Of a stretch of DNA of 64,000 bases, positions 16,187 through 25,627 are shown one piece after another (the stretch's first letter is position 1; every line of letters starts with the position of its first letter). The position numbers were made by a program, and so were the translations under genes. This DNA comes from Aquabacter sediminis. GTDB lineage: Bacteria; Pseudomonadota; Alphaproteobacteria; Rhizobiales; Xanthobacteraceae. The stretch is taken from NCBI RefSeq assembly GCF_028863665.1, contig NZ_JARBFX010000008.1:62001-126000 (forward strand). Direction: 5' to 3'. Below the pieces are notes generated by a model. That model searched no databases, had not been told where the DNA came from, and saw only the letters and a list, made by a program, of their open reading frames with translations.

Positions 16187-17676
16187 CCGGCCCAGCCATC
16201 GCCGAAGCGCAAGCGGACGACCACACCCCCGAAGCCGGCACCGTCGCCCTCGCGCAGGCGCTCGCCGCCATCGTGGGCGCCGACCATGTGATCGCCGATG
16301 CGGACGGCCGGCGCGCTTATGCCCACGACCGGCTGCCCTTCGCCAATTTCCGGGAACGGACCGGCCGCCTCGCCGGTGTCCTGCCTCGCCTCGCCGTGCG
16401 CCCCGGCTCTACGGAGGAGGTGGCGGCCCTGGTTGGCTATGCCCGCGCCCACAAGATCCAGCTCATCCCCTATGGCAACGGCTCCGGCGTGCTGGGCGGG
16501 GCAATCCCGCTCGCGCAGGAAGTCATGGTGGACCTGCGCCGGCTCGACCGGATCGTTTCGGTCGACCCCATCAATGCGGTGGCAACCGTCGAAGCGGGCA
16601 TGAATGGCGCGGCCTTCGAGGCGGCGCTCAATGCCGAGGGCTTCACCTGTGGACACCTGCCGCAATCCATCGAGATTTCCACCGTGGGCGGCTGGGCCGC
16701 CTGCCGGGGCGGCGGGCAGGCCTCCTCCCGCTATGGCAAGATCGAGGACATCGTGGTGGGCTTGAAGGCCGTGCTGCCCGATGGCCGGATGCTGGCCATC
16801 GCCCCCCTGCCGCGCCGCTCCGTCGGCCCCTCGCTCCGCGACCTCCTGGTGGGCAGCGAGGGCACGCTCGGCATCATCACCGAACTGTCCCTGCGCATCT
16901 GGAAGAAGCCCGAGGTGGAACGCGGCGTGGTACTAGCCTTCCCCTCCCTGGATGCCGCCTGGACCGCCGCGCGGCGCATTATGCAGGCCGAACTGCGTCC
17001 CACCATCGCACGCATCTATGACGGGGCCGAAAGCGCCGAGCGCACCGAGGGGCTTGAGGTGTTCCGCACCCATCCCATCCTGGCGGTGATGGTCTTCTCA
17101 GGCGCCGAGCCCATGGTCACCACCGAGCAGGACATGGCGCTGGCCATCTGCGCGGAGGAAGGCGGCAAGGTCGCCCCCGACGGGCCATTTCACCATTGGA
17201 AGGCCAATCGCTACGTGGCCTTCTCCCAGAAGTGGCAGGCGGCGGGCTATTTCAACGACACGATCGAGGTGACCGGCAACTGGTCCGCCCTTCCTGGCCT
17301 CTATGCGGCCATCGCCGCGGCGGTGCGGGAGATCTACCCGCAGATCCATTTCGGCGCCCACTGGTCGCACATCTATCCAGAAGGCGCCTGCCAATACATG
17401 ACCATCCGCCTGCCGCCCATGGACCAGGCGCAGGCCCTTCCGCTCCATGCGCGGCTGTGGGACACCATAGAGGGGCTGACCCTCGACCATGGCGGCTCCA
17501 TCGCCCACCATCACGGGGTCGGCGTATTCCGCAATCCCTGGCTCGCCCGCGAGCTGGGCGCCGGCCTTGATGTCCTCCAGGCCATCAAGGACGCCCTCGA
17601 CCCGGACAATCTCATGAATCCCGGCAAGCTCGGCCTGCGTCCCGCCCCCTCCGCCGTGGACGTGCGCCATGACTGA
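16183..17676 (+). CDS. FAD-linked oxidase, FAD_binding_4 / GlcD-AGPS-like
   Basis: 497 residues. The PCMH-type FAD domain shows LIPYGNGSGVLGG, then ISTVGGWAACRGGGQASSRYG and GSEGTLGIITELSLRIWKKPE. The C-terminal cap ends HHHGVGVFRNP and DPDNLMNPGKLG, the ending typical of GlcD/alkyl-DHAP-synthase relatives. Such enzymes oxidise 2-hydroxy acids or act on related alcohols. The ATG at 16183 is favoured; an in-frame ATG at 16114 overlaps the strong ribosome site of the small leader frame. Its stop overlaps the kinase ATG (TGATG). The E. coli pair ygcU/ygcE is a similar oxidase-FGGY kinase arrangement, as I recall. Confidence 0.85.
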   Translation: MTGPAIAEAQADDHTPEAGTVALAQALAAIVGADHVIADADGRRAYAHDRLPFANFRERTGRLAGVLPRLAVRPGSTEEVAALVGYARAHKIQLIPYGNGSGVLGGAIPLAQEVMVDLRRLDRIVSVDPINAVATVEAGMNGAAFEAALNAEGFTCGHLPQSIEISTVGGWAACRGGGQASSRYGKIEDIVVGLKAVLPDGRMLAIAPLPRRSVGPSLRDLLVGSEGTLGIITELSLRIWKKPEVERGVVLAFPSLDAAWTAARRIMQAELRPTIARIYDGAESAERTEGLEVFRTHPILAVMVFSGAEPMVTTEQDMALAICAEEGGKVAPDGPFHHWKANRYVAFSQKWQAAGYFNDTIEVTGNWSALPGLYAAIAAAVREIYPQIHFGAHWSHIYPEGACQYMTIRLPPMDQAQALPLHARLWDTIEGLTLDHGGSIAHHHGVGVFRNPWLARELGAGLDVLQAIKDALDPDNLMNPGKLGLRPAPSAVDVRHD

Positions 17677-19223
17677 TGTCTTCGCACCAGCAGGCGAGGA
17701 GCGCCGCCGTGGCACCTAGCCTGCTCGTCGGCATCGATCTGGGCGCCGGGTCGCTGAAGACCTCGATCATCCGGCTGGATGGCACGCTGGCGGGAGAGGC
17801 ATCCGCGCCCGTCCTCACCCATGCGCCCCATCCTGGCTGGAGCGAGCAGGATCCGCACGATTGGTGGCAGGCCGTCTGCCGCACGGTGCCGCAGGCGCTG
17901 GCGGCGGCGGGCGCCGATTCGGGCAACGTCGCTGCCGTCTCCTTTTCCGCCGGCGCCCATACCCAGGTGCTGGAGGATGCGGATGGCCGGGTGATCCGCC
18001 CCGCCATCCTGTGGAACGACCAACGCTCGGGCGCGGAGACGCAGGACCTGCGCGCTGAGGCGGATGCCCGCATCCTGGAGATCGGCGCCAACCGCGCCAA
18101 TCCCACCTGGACCTTGCCGCAGATGCTGTGGCTGCGCCGCCACGAGCCGGACGCCTTCGCACGGGTGAAGCGGCTCTATGTGGCCAAGGACTGGCTGCGC
18201 TCCCGCCTCACGGGCACCTGGGAAACCGACCATATCGACGCGGTCGGCACCCTCATGGCGGATGCGCGGACCAATGACTGGTCAGCCGAACTGTGCGCCA
18301 TGATCGGCTGGCCGATGGAGACCTTGCCGCCCATCGTCACGCCCACCACCGTGGTCGGAGAGGTGACGGCCGAGGCCGCCCGCGCCTGCGGCCTGAAGGC
18401 CGGCACCCCCGTGGTGTGCGGGACCTCGGACACGGCGGCGGAGACCTACGGCGCCGGCATGGTGCGCGAGGGCCTGGGCGTGGTGAAGCTCGCCACCGCT
18501 GCGACCGTGAGTGTGCTCACCCCCGCCGCACGGCCGGACTTCACGGTCATCAACTATCCCCATGTCATTCCCGACCACTGGTATGTGATCGCCGCCACCA
18601 ATTCCTGCGCCTCCGCGCACAAATGGCTGCGCGACACCTTCTTCAAGCGGCCGGGCGAGGATGGCACCGCGGTCTTCAACGAGATGGACCGGCTGGCCGC
18701 CGCCGTTGCGCCGGGTGCGGAGGGCCTCATCTTCCACCCCTATCTGAACGGCGAGCGCAGCCCCCATTGGGACCCGCTGCTGCGCGCCGATTTCGTCGGG
18801 ATCGGCTTCAATCACGGCCCCGGCCATTTCGTGCGCGCGCTCTATGAGGGCATCGCCTATTCGCTGAAGGACTGCCTGCTCGCCCTCAACGCCAAGGGCC
18901 TCGACTTCTCCACCGCCCGCCTCACCGGAGGTGGCGCCCGCAGCGCCCTGTGGCGCCAGATCGTGGCGGATGTGCTGAATGTGGAGGTGGAACTGCCGGC
19001 GGTGGCCGAAGCCTCCTTCGGTGCCGCGCTCATCGCGGGCGTCGGGGTTGGGGCCTACAGGGACGAACAGGCGGCAGCGGAGGTGGTCCAAATCGTCTCC
19101 CGCGCCGTGCCCGATGCCGCGCGGGCCGCACGCTACCGTGACGGCCACGGGCTGTATTGCGAGATCCAGGCGGCGCTGGCGCCGCTCAACCACAAGATCC
19201 ACGCCTTCGTGCGCGGACGCTGA
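17676..19223 (+). CDS. FGGY family carbohydrate kinase (xylulokinase-like)
   Basis: 515 residues. N-terminal phosphate-1 motif [13 protein letters not shown], the middle [13 protein letters not shown] region and the C-terminal adenosine motif [19 protein letters not shown] define an FGGY kinase, closest in look to xylulokinases. It should phosphorylate the imported sugar or polyol, or the product of the FAD oxidase. Two starts compete: ATG at 17676, overlapping the previous stop, and GTG at 17709, which has GAGGAG seven bases upstream. Both precede the conserved domain. The substrate cannot be read from sequence. Confidence 0.88.
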   Translation: MSSHQQARSAAVAPSLLVGIDLGAGSLKTSIIRLDGTLAGEASAPVLTHAPHPGWSEQDPHDWWQAVCRTVPQALAAAGADSGNVAAVSFSAGAHTQVLEDADGRVIRPAILWNDQRSGAETQDLRAEADARILEIGANRANPTWTLPQMLWLRRHEPDAFARVKRLYVAKDWLRSRLTGTWETDHIDAVGTLMADARTNDWSAELCAMIGWPMETLPPIVTPTTVVGEVTAEAARACGLKAGTPVVCGTSDTAAETYGAGMVREGLGVVKLATAATVSVLTPAARPDFTVINYPHVIPDHWYVIAATNSCASAHKWLRDTFFKRPGEDGTAVFNEMDRLAAAVAPGAEGLIFHPYLNGERSPHWDPLLRADFVGIGFNHGPGHFVRALYEGIAYSLKDCLLALNAKGLDFSTARLTGGGARSALWRQIVADVLNVEVELPAVAEASFGAALIAGVGVGAYRDEQAAAEVVQIVSRAVPDAARAARYRDGHGLYCEIQAALAPLNHKIHAFVRGR

Positions 19224-19252
19224 CGCCAAAAGGCGTCGCAGGGAGAGGAAAC

Positions 19253-20347
19253 ATGGCCGAGGTCAGGCTGAAGCAGGTCCGCAAGGCCTATGGCGCCACG
19301 GTGGCGGTGCATGGGGTGGACCTGGACATCCGCGACGGCGAGTTCGTGGTCTTCCTTGGCCCCTCCGGCTGCGGCAAGTCCACCACGCTGCGCATGGTGG
19401 CGGGCCTGGAAGAGATCACCACCGGCACGGTCGAGATCGGCGGGCGGGACGTAACCCGGCTTGAGCCCAAGGACCGGAACATCGCCATGGTGTTCCAGAA
19501 CTATGCGCTCTACCCGCACAAGACCATCTACGAGAACCTCGCCTTCGGCCTGCGCATGCGCAAGATGGACAAGGGTGAGATCGACCGGCGGGTGAAGTCC
19601 GCCTCCGCCATGCTGGGCCTCGACCCCTATCTGGAGCGCAAGCCCAAGCAGCTCTCCGGCGGGCAGATGCAGCGCGTGGCGCTGGGCCGGGCCCTGGTGC
19701 GCGATCCCGACGTGTTCCTGCTGGACGAGCCGCTCTCCAACCTCGACGCCAAGCTGCGGGTGCGCATGCGCGAGGAGATCGCCCGTCTGCACCGGGAGGT
19801 GGGCACCTCCATGATCTATGTGACCCACGATCAGGTGGAGGCCATGACGCTGGCGGACCGCATCCTCATCATGCGCGACGGCCATGTGCAGCAGGTGGGC
19901 GCGCCGCTGGAGGTCTATGACCGCCCGGCCAACCTGTTCGTCGCCGGCTTCATCGGCTCGCCGGAAATGAACCTTGCCGAGGGCCGGATCATCGGCGGCG
20001 CCCTGCGCTGCGGTGGGCTGACGGTGGCCCTGCCGCCGGACGTGGAGGTGAAGGAGGGTACCGAGGCGGTGCTCGGCGTGCGGCCCGAGCATGTGACCCT
20101 CGCCGAAGGCCCGGCCGCGCGCCCCTTCCAAGTGGCGGTGATCGAACAATTGGGCGCACAGACGCTCTGCATCGGCGACGTGGACGGGGTCCGCCTCAAG
20201 GTGCTCATGGACCGCTCCGACGCGATCCGCCACGGCACCACGCTGCCGGTGCAGTTCCGCCCCGAGCGGCTGCACGTCTTCCAGAAGGACACCGGGGCCC
20301 GGCTGAACCGGGCCGGCGCAAGGCAGGGCCAGCGGCCCGCCGCCTGA
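19253..20347 (+). CDS. sugar ABC transporter ATP-binding protein (UgpC/MalK type)
   Basis: 364 residues. Walker [10 protein letters not shown] at 36-44, signature [15 protein letters not shown], Walker [16 protein letters not shown], and a C-terminal TOBE/regulatory domain with [11 protein letters not shown], all typical of CUT1 sugar importer ATPases. The ATG has GGGAGAGGAA just upstream; the frame is open earlier but inside the kinase gene. It serves the binding protein and two permeases that follow. Confidence 0.93.
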   Translation: MAEVRLKQVRKAYGATVAVHGVDLDIRDGEFVVFLGPSGCGKSTTLRMVAGLEEITTGTVEIGGRDVTRLEPKDRNIAMVFQNYALYPHKTIYENLAFGLRMRKMDKGEIDRRVKSASAMLGLDPYLERKPKQLSGGQMQRVALGRALVRDPDVFLLDEPLSNLDAKLRVRMREEIARLHREVGTSMIYVTHDQVEAMTLADRILIMRDGHVQQVGAPLEVYDRPANLFVAGFIGSPEMNLAEGRIIGGALRCGGLTVALPPDVEVKEGTEAVLGVRPEHVTLAEGPAARPFQVAVIEQLGAQTLCIGDVDGVRLKVLMDRSDAIRHGTTLPVQFRPERLHVFQKDTGARLNRAGARQGQRPAA

Positions 20348-20411
20348 ACACGACCACACGCACAAAAATCATCGCGTCCGGAAAACAGGACGGAATTGGG
20401 AGGAGAGGGCC

Positions 20412-21740
20412 ATGGACGAGAACAGGACCGGCGGCGTCTCGCGCCGCACCCTTCTGAAGGGATCGGGGGCATTGGCCGCCGGCATCGCGGCGGGTGGCAT
20501 CGCCGCCCCCTCGATCGTGCGGGCGCAGAGCACGAAGACCATCCGCTTCCTGAATGCGGAAACCTCCATCGACAGCATTCGCGCGCTGAAGGTGGCGGGC
20601 GCCGAATATGAGAAGCTCACCGGCACCAAGGTGGTGGTGGATTCCGTGCCGCTGGACGGCATCTTCACGAAGGTCACCACCTCGCTTCGTGGCGGCACCC
20701 CCTATGACATCGCCACCTTCGCCTTTGTCGGCCACGTGCTGATCCTGGCGAGCGAGGGGCACCTGATGCCGCTCAATTCACTCACCGACAAGTATAAGTG
20801 GGGGCCGAACATCCTCTTCCCGCTGGATGGGAAGGTCTACTGGTACCCCTACGATTACAACCTGGCCTGGATCTATTACCGCAAGGACCTGTACGAGAAG
20901 AACAAGCTGGAGGTGCCGAAGACCTGGGACGTGTTCCTGAAGAACGCGCAGGCGCTCAACACCGACGGCATGTCGGGCGCGCTCTATCCCATCGGCTCCA
21001 ACGGCGCCACCAACTGGCTGTCCCCGGGCTTCATGTGGGCGGAAGGGGTGCAGCTGTTCGACGACAAGTGGAACATCATCTTCGACAATGCCGACATGGC
21101 GCCCCGCGCCGCGCGCTATCTGGATTTCTTCGGCGAGCTCTACAAGACCATGCCGTCGGGCGCCAGCCAGGTGAGCTTCGGCGAAGTCTTGTCCAACTTC
21201 ACCTCCGGCAAGGTGGCTCATTCCGCCTATGCGGGGCGCATGATCGAGACGCTGGAGCGCAACAATCCCGCGCTCGCCGATAAGTACGGCATCATGCCCT
21301 ACATGGATTCGGCCGGTAAGCACCAGGCGGTCAACCACGGCTATGACGGCTGGGTGGTGCTGAAGACGCCGCAATCGGACGAAGCCATGAAGTTCATGGC
21401 CTGGTTCACAGAGAACCAGTACATCAACTTCCTGCACACCGCCCCGCTGCACTTCCAGCCGCCGCGCCTCGACGTCTATGACGATGCCCGCTGGCGCGCC
21501 CATCCCCTCATCGAGAAGCACAATGCTGCGGTGGAGATGATGCGGTCCTTCCTGACCGACAAGAACATGATCCTCACCTCCATCGACACGCAGGGCCCGT
21601 CCCCGAGCCTGAAGCCCGGCAAGATCTTCGAAGCCTTCGTCTTCCCGGAGATGCTGCAGAACAAGCTGCTCAAGGGCATGTCGTCGGCCGAGTGCGTGAA
21701 GACCGCGGGCGAGCGGATGCGACAGGTGATCGCCTCCTGA
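20412..21740 (+). CDS. sugar ABC transporter substrate-binding protein, Tat-exported
   Basis: 442 residues of the extracellular solute-binding protein family 1. The twin-arginine signal VSRRTLLKGSGALAAG ends in VRAQS. The mature protein has the family pattern TKVVVDSVPLDGIFTKVTTSL and a KTWDVFLKNAQALN domain. It should bind a sugar, polyol or glycerophosphodiester. A GGGAGGAGAGG ribosome site precedes the ATG, suggesting high expression. Two large stem-loops separate it from the first permease gene. Confidence 0.92.
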   Translation: MDENRTGGVSRRTLLKGSGALAAGIAAGGIAAPSIVRAQSTKTIRFLNAETSIDSIRALKVAGAEYEKLTGTKVVVDSVPLDGIFTKVTTSLRGGTPYDIATFAFVGHVLILASEGHLMPLNSLTDKYKWGPNILFPLDGKVYWYPYDYNLAWIYYRKDLYEKNKLEVPKTWDVFLKNAQALNTDGMSGALYPIGSNGATNWLSPGFMWAEGVQLFDDKWNIIFDNADMAPRAARYLDFFGELYKTMPSGASQVSFGEVLSNFTSGKVAHSAYAGRMIETLERNNPALADKYGIMPYMDSAGKHQAVNHGYDGWVVLKTPQSDEAMKFMAWFTENQYINFLHTAPLHFQPPRLDVYDDARWRAHPLIEKHNAAVEMMRSFLTDKNMILTSIDTQGPSPSLKPGKIFEAFVFPEMLQNKLLKGMSSAECVKTAGERMRQVIAS

Positions 21741-21749
21741 TACCGCGGG

Positions 21750-21833
21750 GCCGGGCGGGCCCTGCCCTGACACCATGGCCCGCCCGGCACCCCTCGAAGC
21801 GCTCCGGCGTCCCGTACCCGCGGGCCGGAGCGC
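21750..21833 (+). other. two strong stem-loops between binding-protein and permease genes
   Basis: GCCGGGCGGGCC (21750-21761) pairs perfectly with GGCCCGCCCGGC (21777-21788), a 12-base stem with a 15-base loop. A second stem pairs GCGCTCCGG (21799-21807) with CCGGAGCGC (21825-21833). Neither has a T-run. They sit where ABC operons often carry structures that stabilise binding-protein mRNA and lower permease expression. Confidence 0.65.
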
Positions 21834-21865
21834 GCTGCGCAATTTCCGAAGCAGAGGCGCCGCAG

Positions 21866-22726
21866 GTGAGCTCCAAGGCGACGATCTATTCCTTCCTCTT
21901 CATGGGCCTCGCGGTCACGGCGCTGCTCATCGTGGCGCCCGTGGTCTATGCGGTGTCGCTGAGCTTCTACCAGATGGATTCCTTCGTCGGCGCGCCGCGC
22001 TTCGTGGGCTTCGACAATTATGTCCGCATGCTCTCCCAGTGGATCTTCTGGCGGGCGCTCATCAACGGTTTCATCTATTCCTTCGGCACCATCGTCCTGC
22101 AAGTGGTGCTGGGCATCGGCTTCGCGCTGGTGCTGAACCAGGTCTTTCCCGGCCGCAACATCGTGCGCGGCCTGTCCATCCTGCCCTATCTGCTGCCCAC
22201 CGTGGTGGTGGTGCTGACCTTCAAATGGATGGTGGACGGCTCCATCGGCGTGCTCACCAGGGTCATCGCGGCGCTCGGCCTGCCGCCGGTGCAATGGTTC
22301 GAGAGCCCCGGCGCCGCCATGGCCTCCGTCATCCTGGTGAGCGTGTGGATGTGGACGCCCTTTGTCACCACCACCTTCCTCGCCGCCCTCCAGACCGTCC
22401 CCTCCTCCCTCTACGAAGCCGCCAAGGTGGACGGCACCAATGCGGTGCAGCGCTTCTTCCACATCACCCTGCCCATGCTGAAGCCGATCCTGACCGTGAT
22501 CGTGCTGCTGCGGGCGGTGTGGATGTTCAACAAGTTCGACGTCATCTGGCTGCTCACGCAGGGCGGCCCGGTGGGGTCCACCGAGCATTTGGCTATCCTG
22601 TCCTACAAGCAGGCCTTCGGGCAGTTCGACATTGGCGGCGGGGCGGCGGTGGCGACCATTTCCTTCGCCATCCTCTCGGTGGCGGTCTTCATCTATTTCC
22701 GCCTGTTCCCGCTCGACACGGAGTGA
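21866..22726 (+). CDS. sugar ABC transporter permease (MalF/UgpA-like)
   Basis: 286 residues with six hydrophobic segments. The EAA loop reads YEAAKVDGTNAVQRFFHITLPMLKP, diagnostic of binding-protein-dependent permeases. The GTG at 21866 is chosen because AGAGG lies eight bases upstream and the first membrane segment follows at once; the frame is open to 21692 but that part contains the two stem-loops. It pairs with the next permease. Confidence 0.88.
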   Translation: MSSKATIYSFLFMGLAVTALLIVAPVVYAVSLSFYQMDSFVGAPRFVGFDNYVRMLSQWIFWRALINGFIYSFGTIVLQVVLGIGFALVLNQVFPGRNIVRGLSILPYLLPTVVVVLTFKWMVDGSIGVLTRVIAALGLPPVQWFESPGAAMASVILVSVWMWTPFVTTTFLAALQTVPSSLYEAAKVDGTNAVQRFFHITLPMLKPILTVIVLLRAVWMFNKFDVIWLLTQGGPVGSTEHLAILSYKQAFGQFDIGGGAAVATISFAILSVAVFIYFRLFPLDTE

Positions 22727-22732
22727 GATCTG

Positions 22733-23572
22733 ATGTCCACCTCGCTCCCCCGCTCCCGCTCCGGCCGCATCGCGCTCTATCTCGCAGCGCTCATCATCGC
22801 GGTCTATTCCGCCTTCCCCATCTATTGGATGGTGGTGTCCTCCACCCGCGCGCCGCAGGCCCTCATCAATTCCACCTCGTTGATGCCGGGGCCGTTCACG
22901 CTCGAATACTATACCAACCTCCTGGAGCTGACCGATTATCCCAGCCAGTTCATGAATTCGCTGCTGGTGGCTTTGGTGACCGTGGCGGTCACGATGGTCT
23001 TCTCCGTGATGATCGCCTATGCGGTCACGCGCCACCGCATCCGGGGCAAGGGGCTGATCGTGGGGGCCATGCTCTATGCCTACATGTTCCCGCCGCTGCT
23101 CATCGCCATTCCCCTCTTCTCCATCTTTGCCAAGATCGGGCTCGGCGACACGCTGACTTCCGTCATCGTCTCGCACCTCACCCTCACCTTGCCGCTGGGC
23201 GTTTGGTTCCTGTGGGGCTTCTTCAAGAGCATGCCGTTCGAGCTGGAGGAGGCGGCCATGGTGGATGGCTGCACGAGGCTTGGCGCCTTCCTGCGGGTGG
23301 TGCTGCCGCTCTCCCTGCCGGGGCTGATCACGGTCGCCATCTTCTCCTTCCTCCTGTCCTGGACCGACTACACCTATGCGCTGATCATGATCGGCTCGGA
23401 CGCCAACAAGACCGTGCCCGTGGGCCTTGCCTCCATGATCGGATCGTTCGACCTGCGCTGGGGGGAGATCATGGCCGGCTCCACCCTCATCGCGCTGCCG
23501 CTGTTCGGCGCCTTCGCGCTGCTGAGCCAATATTTCATCCAGGGCCTCGGAGCCGGCGCCGTGAAGGGCTGA
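22733..23572 (+). CDS. sugar ABC transporter permease (MalG/UgpE-like)
   Basis: 279 residues, six hydrophobic segments. The EAA loop LEEAAMVDGCTRLGAFLRVVLPLSLPG marks the second permease of a CUT1 importer. It starts six bases after the MalF-like stop. The C-terminus QYFIQGLGAGAVKG is typical. With the ATPase and binding protein it completes the transporter. Confidence 0.92.
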   Translation: MSTSLPRSRSGRIALYLAALIIAVYSAFPIYWMVVSSTRAPQALINSTSLMPGPFTLEYYTNLLELTDYPSQFMNSLLVALVTVAVTMVFSVMIAYAVTRHRIRGKGLIVGAMLYAYMFPPLLIAIPLFSIFAKIGLGDTLTSVIVSHLTLTLPLGVWFLWGFFKSMPFELEEAAMVDGCTRLGAFLRVVLPLSLPGLITVAIFSFLLSWTDYTYALIMIGSDANKTVPVGLASMIGSFDLRWGEIMAGSTLIALPLFGAFALLSQYFIQGLGAGAVKG

Positions 23573-23601
23573 CGCCGCCCTCCAAGAAGGACAAGACGAC
23601 C

Positions 23602-24378
23602 ATGGATTTCGGGCTCGCCGGAAAGGTTGCCCTCGTCACCGGCGCCGCGCGCGGCATCGGCCGGGCGGAGGCGGAAGCGCTGGCGGCGGAAGGCGCCGCC
23701 ATCATCGTCAACGACATCGACAAAGAGGGCGCGGAAGATTTCGCGAAAGCCCTGCGCGCCGCCGGCCACCGTGCCGCGACCGCACCGGGCGATGCCTCCG
23801 ACGAGGCTGCCGCCCGCGCCGTCATCGCGCAGGCGGCAGAGGCGTTCGGGCGGCTCGACATCCTCATCAACAATGCGGGCGCGGGCGGGCGCCATATCGG
23901 CCGCAAGGCCGAGGACCTTGATGTGGAGGATTTCGACATCATCGTGCGCACCCATTTGCGCAGCACCTTCCTGTGCGCCAAGCATGCCATCCCGGTCATG
24001 CGGGCGGGCGGCTTCGGGCGCATCGTCAACACCTCGTCCATGAACGTCACCGGCGGCGGGCGACCCGGCGTGACAAACTATTCCGCCGCCAAGGCCGGCG
24101 TGCTCGGATTCACGCGCACCCTCGCCAAGGAGGTGGGCGGCGACGGTATCACCGTGAACGCCATCGCGCCGGGCTATGTGGCCACCGACTTCATCGCCAC
24201 CTTTTCCCCGGAGAAGCGCGCGGTCATAACAGGACAAAATCCCATCGGCCGTTTCTGCGCGCCGCAGGAAGTGGGCGCCCTCGTCGCCTTCCTGTGCTCG
24301 GTGCAGGCGGCCTTCATCAATGGCGCCCTCATCTGCATGGACGGGGGAAAGCGGGACTTTCACTGGGGGGATGCATGA
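23602..24378 (+). CDS. SDR family NAD(P)-dependent oxidoreductase
   Basis: 258 residues, classical short-chain dehydrogenase. The cofactor motif TGAARGIG is at 13-20, NNAGAG near residue 95, and the catalytic set is intact: Ser in NTSSMNVTG and YSAAK. The DINDIDK-like acidic stretch after beta-2 (VNDIDKEG) suggests NAD preference. It lies 29 bases after the permease and overlaps the GldA-like gene as ATGA, so it is part of the same catabolic unit, probably oxidising a sugar or polyol. Confidence 0.9.
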   Translation: MDFGLAGKVALVTGAARGIGRAEAEALAAEGAAIIVNDIDKEGAEDFAKALRAAGHRAATAPGDASDEAAARAVIAQAAEAFGRLDILINNAGAGGRHIGRKAEDLDVEDFDIIVRTHLRSTFLCAKHAIPVMRAGGFGRIVNTSSMNVTGGGRPGVTNYSAAKAGVLGFTRTLAKEVGGDGITVNAIAPGYVATDFIATFSPEKRAVITGQNPIGRFCAPQEVGALVAFLCSVQAAFINGALICMDGGKRDFHWGDA

Positions 24379-25451
24379 GCCTTCGCGCCTTCGGAGCACC
24401 GAGCCGCTACATCCAGGGGCCGGACGCCCTGTCCGAGCTGGGGCCGCTGGTGCGCCTCCATGGCCGGCGGCCCTTCATCGTGGCGGATGCCGTGGTGACG
24501 CAATTGCTGGGCGACCGGCTGCGGCGGGAGCTGGCCGGCACAGAGCAGGCCGTCTTCGCCACCTTCTCCGGGGAATGCACGGCTGCCGAGATCGAGACGC
24601 TGGCCAGCACCGCCCGGCGGGCGAAGGCGGATGTGATCATCGGGGTGGGCGGCGGCAAGGCCATCGACACCGCCAAGGGCGTGCGCATGGCACTCCAGGC
24701 ACCCATCATCATCGTGCCCACCATTGCTTCCAACGACAGCCCCACCTCGCGCCTCGCCGTGCTCTACACGGCCGATCATGTACTGAGCGAAGTGCGACTC
24801 ATGAGCGCCAATCCCGATGCGGTGCTGGTGGACACCTCCATCATCGTCCAGGCGCCCCCGCGCTTCTTCATCGCCGGCATCGGCGATGCGCTGTCGAAGA
24901 AGTTCGAGGTGGAGCAATGCGCCAAAGCAGGCGGGATGAACTTCTTCAAGGCCCGGCCCACGGAGCTCTCGGTCGCCATCGCCGATGCCTGCTACCGCAC
25001 CATCCGCCGCGACGGCCTCGCCGCCGTGGAGGCGGTCACGCGCAAGAGCGCGGACGGGGCGGTGGAGAGCGTGGTGGAGGCGACCATCCTCCTGTCGGGC
25101 CTTGCCTTCGAGAGCGGCGGCCTGTCCATCGCCCATTCGCTCACCCGGGGCTTTTCCGCCGTGCCGGAGATCGCCCGCGCGCTCCATGGCGAGCAGGTGG
25201 CCCTGGGGCTGCTGGTACAATTGGTGGCGGAGGGCCGCGCACCCGCCTTCCTTGAGGATCTCCTCGCTTTCTATGCGCTGCTGGACTTGCCCCGCGCCCT
25301 GTCCGACTTCGGTGTCGGAGGGGACGAGGTCATCCACAAGGTGGTGAACCTGTCCTGGGAAACTGCGCCCTATATCCGCAACTTCGTCCAGCCCGTGTCG
25401 CCGCAGATCCTGGCGGAGGGCTTCCGCACCCTTCAGCGCATGCGGGCATAG
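24375..25451 (+). CDS. iron-containing alcohol dehydrogenase, glycerol dehydrogenase (GldA)-like
   Basis: 358 residues of the group III metal-dependent dehydrogenases. GVGGGKAIDTAKGVRM binds NAD and VPTIASNDSPTS follows; metal ligands are expected in GIGDALSK (Asp) and the two histidines of IAHSLTRGF and ALHGEQVALG. GldA-type enzymes oxidise glycerol or related vicinal diols, or reduce dihydroxyacetone-like ketones, with Zn or Fe. The ATG overlaps the SDR stop. It is the last gene of the LacI-controlled unit, and 176 bases of intergenic sequence follow. Confidence 0.88.
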   Translation: MSLRAFGAPSRYIQGPDALSELGPLVRLHGRRPFIVADAVVTQLLGDRLRRELAGTEQAVFATFSGECTAAEIETLASTARRAKADVIIGVGGGKAIDTAKGVRMALQAPIIIVPTIASNDSPTSRLAVLYTADHVLSEVRLMSANPDAVLVDTSIIVQAPPRFFIAGIGDALSKKFEVEQCAKAGGMNFFKARPTELSVAIADACYRTIRRDGLAAVEAVTRKSADGAVESVVEATILLSGLAFESGGLSIAHSLTRGFSAVPEIARALHGEQVALGLLVQLVAEGRAPAFLEDLLAFYALLDLPRALSDFGVGGDEVIHKVVNLSWETAPYIRNFVQPVSPQILAEGFRTLQRMRA

Positions 25452-25627
25452 GCGGCGCACCTCGCCCCGGCTTGTGCGGGAAAGCCACAGGCTGGGGAAA
25501 ACCGCGCCTGCGACAAGCGTGAACGTCGCGTCCAAACCTCCCATTAACGGGCGCTCCTTACGACTGGAGTGAACGTTGCCGGCCGCCACCATCGGCCGAA
25601 GGGTCTTGCAAAGGGTCTTGGACGCAC

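Noticed and set aside
21476-23530. A 684-codon minus-strand frame opposite the sugar permeases
   Set aside because: Charged, repetitive shadow sequence; the plus-strand permease EAA loops are convincing.
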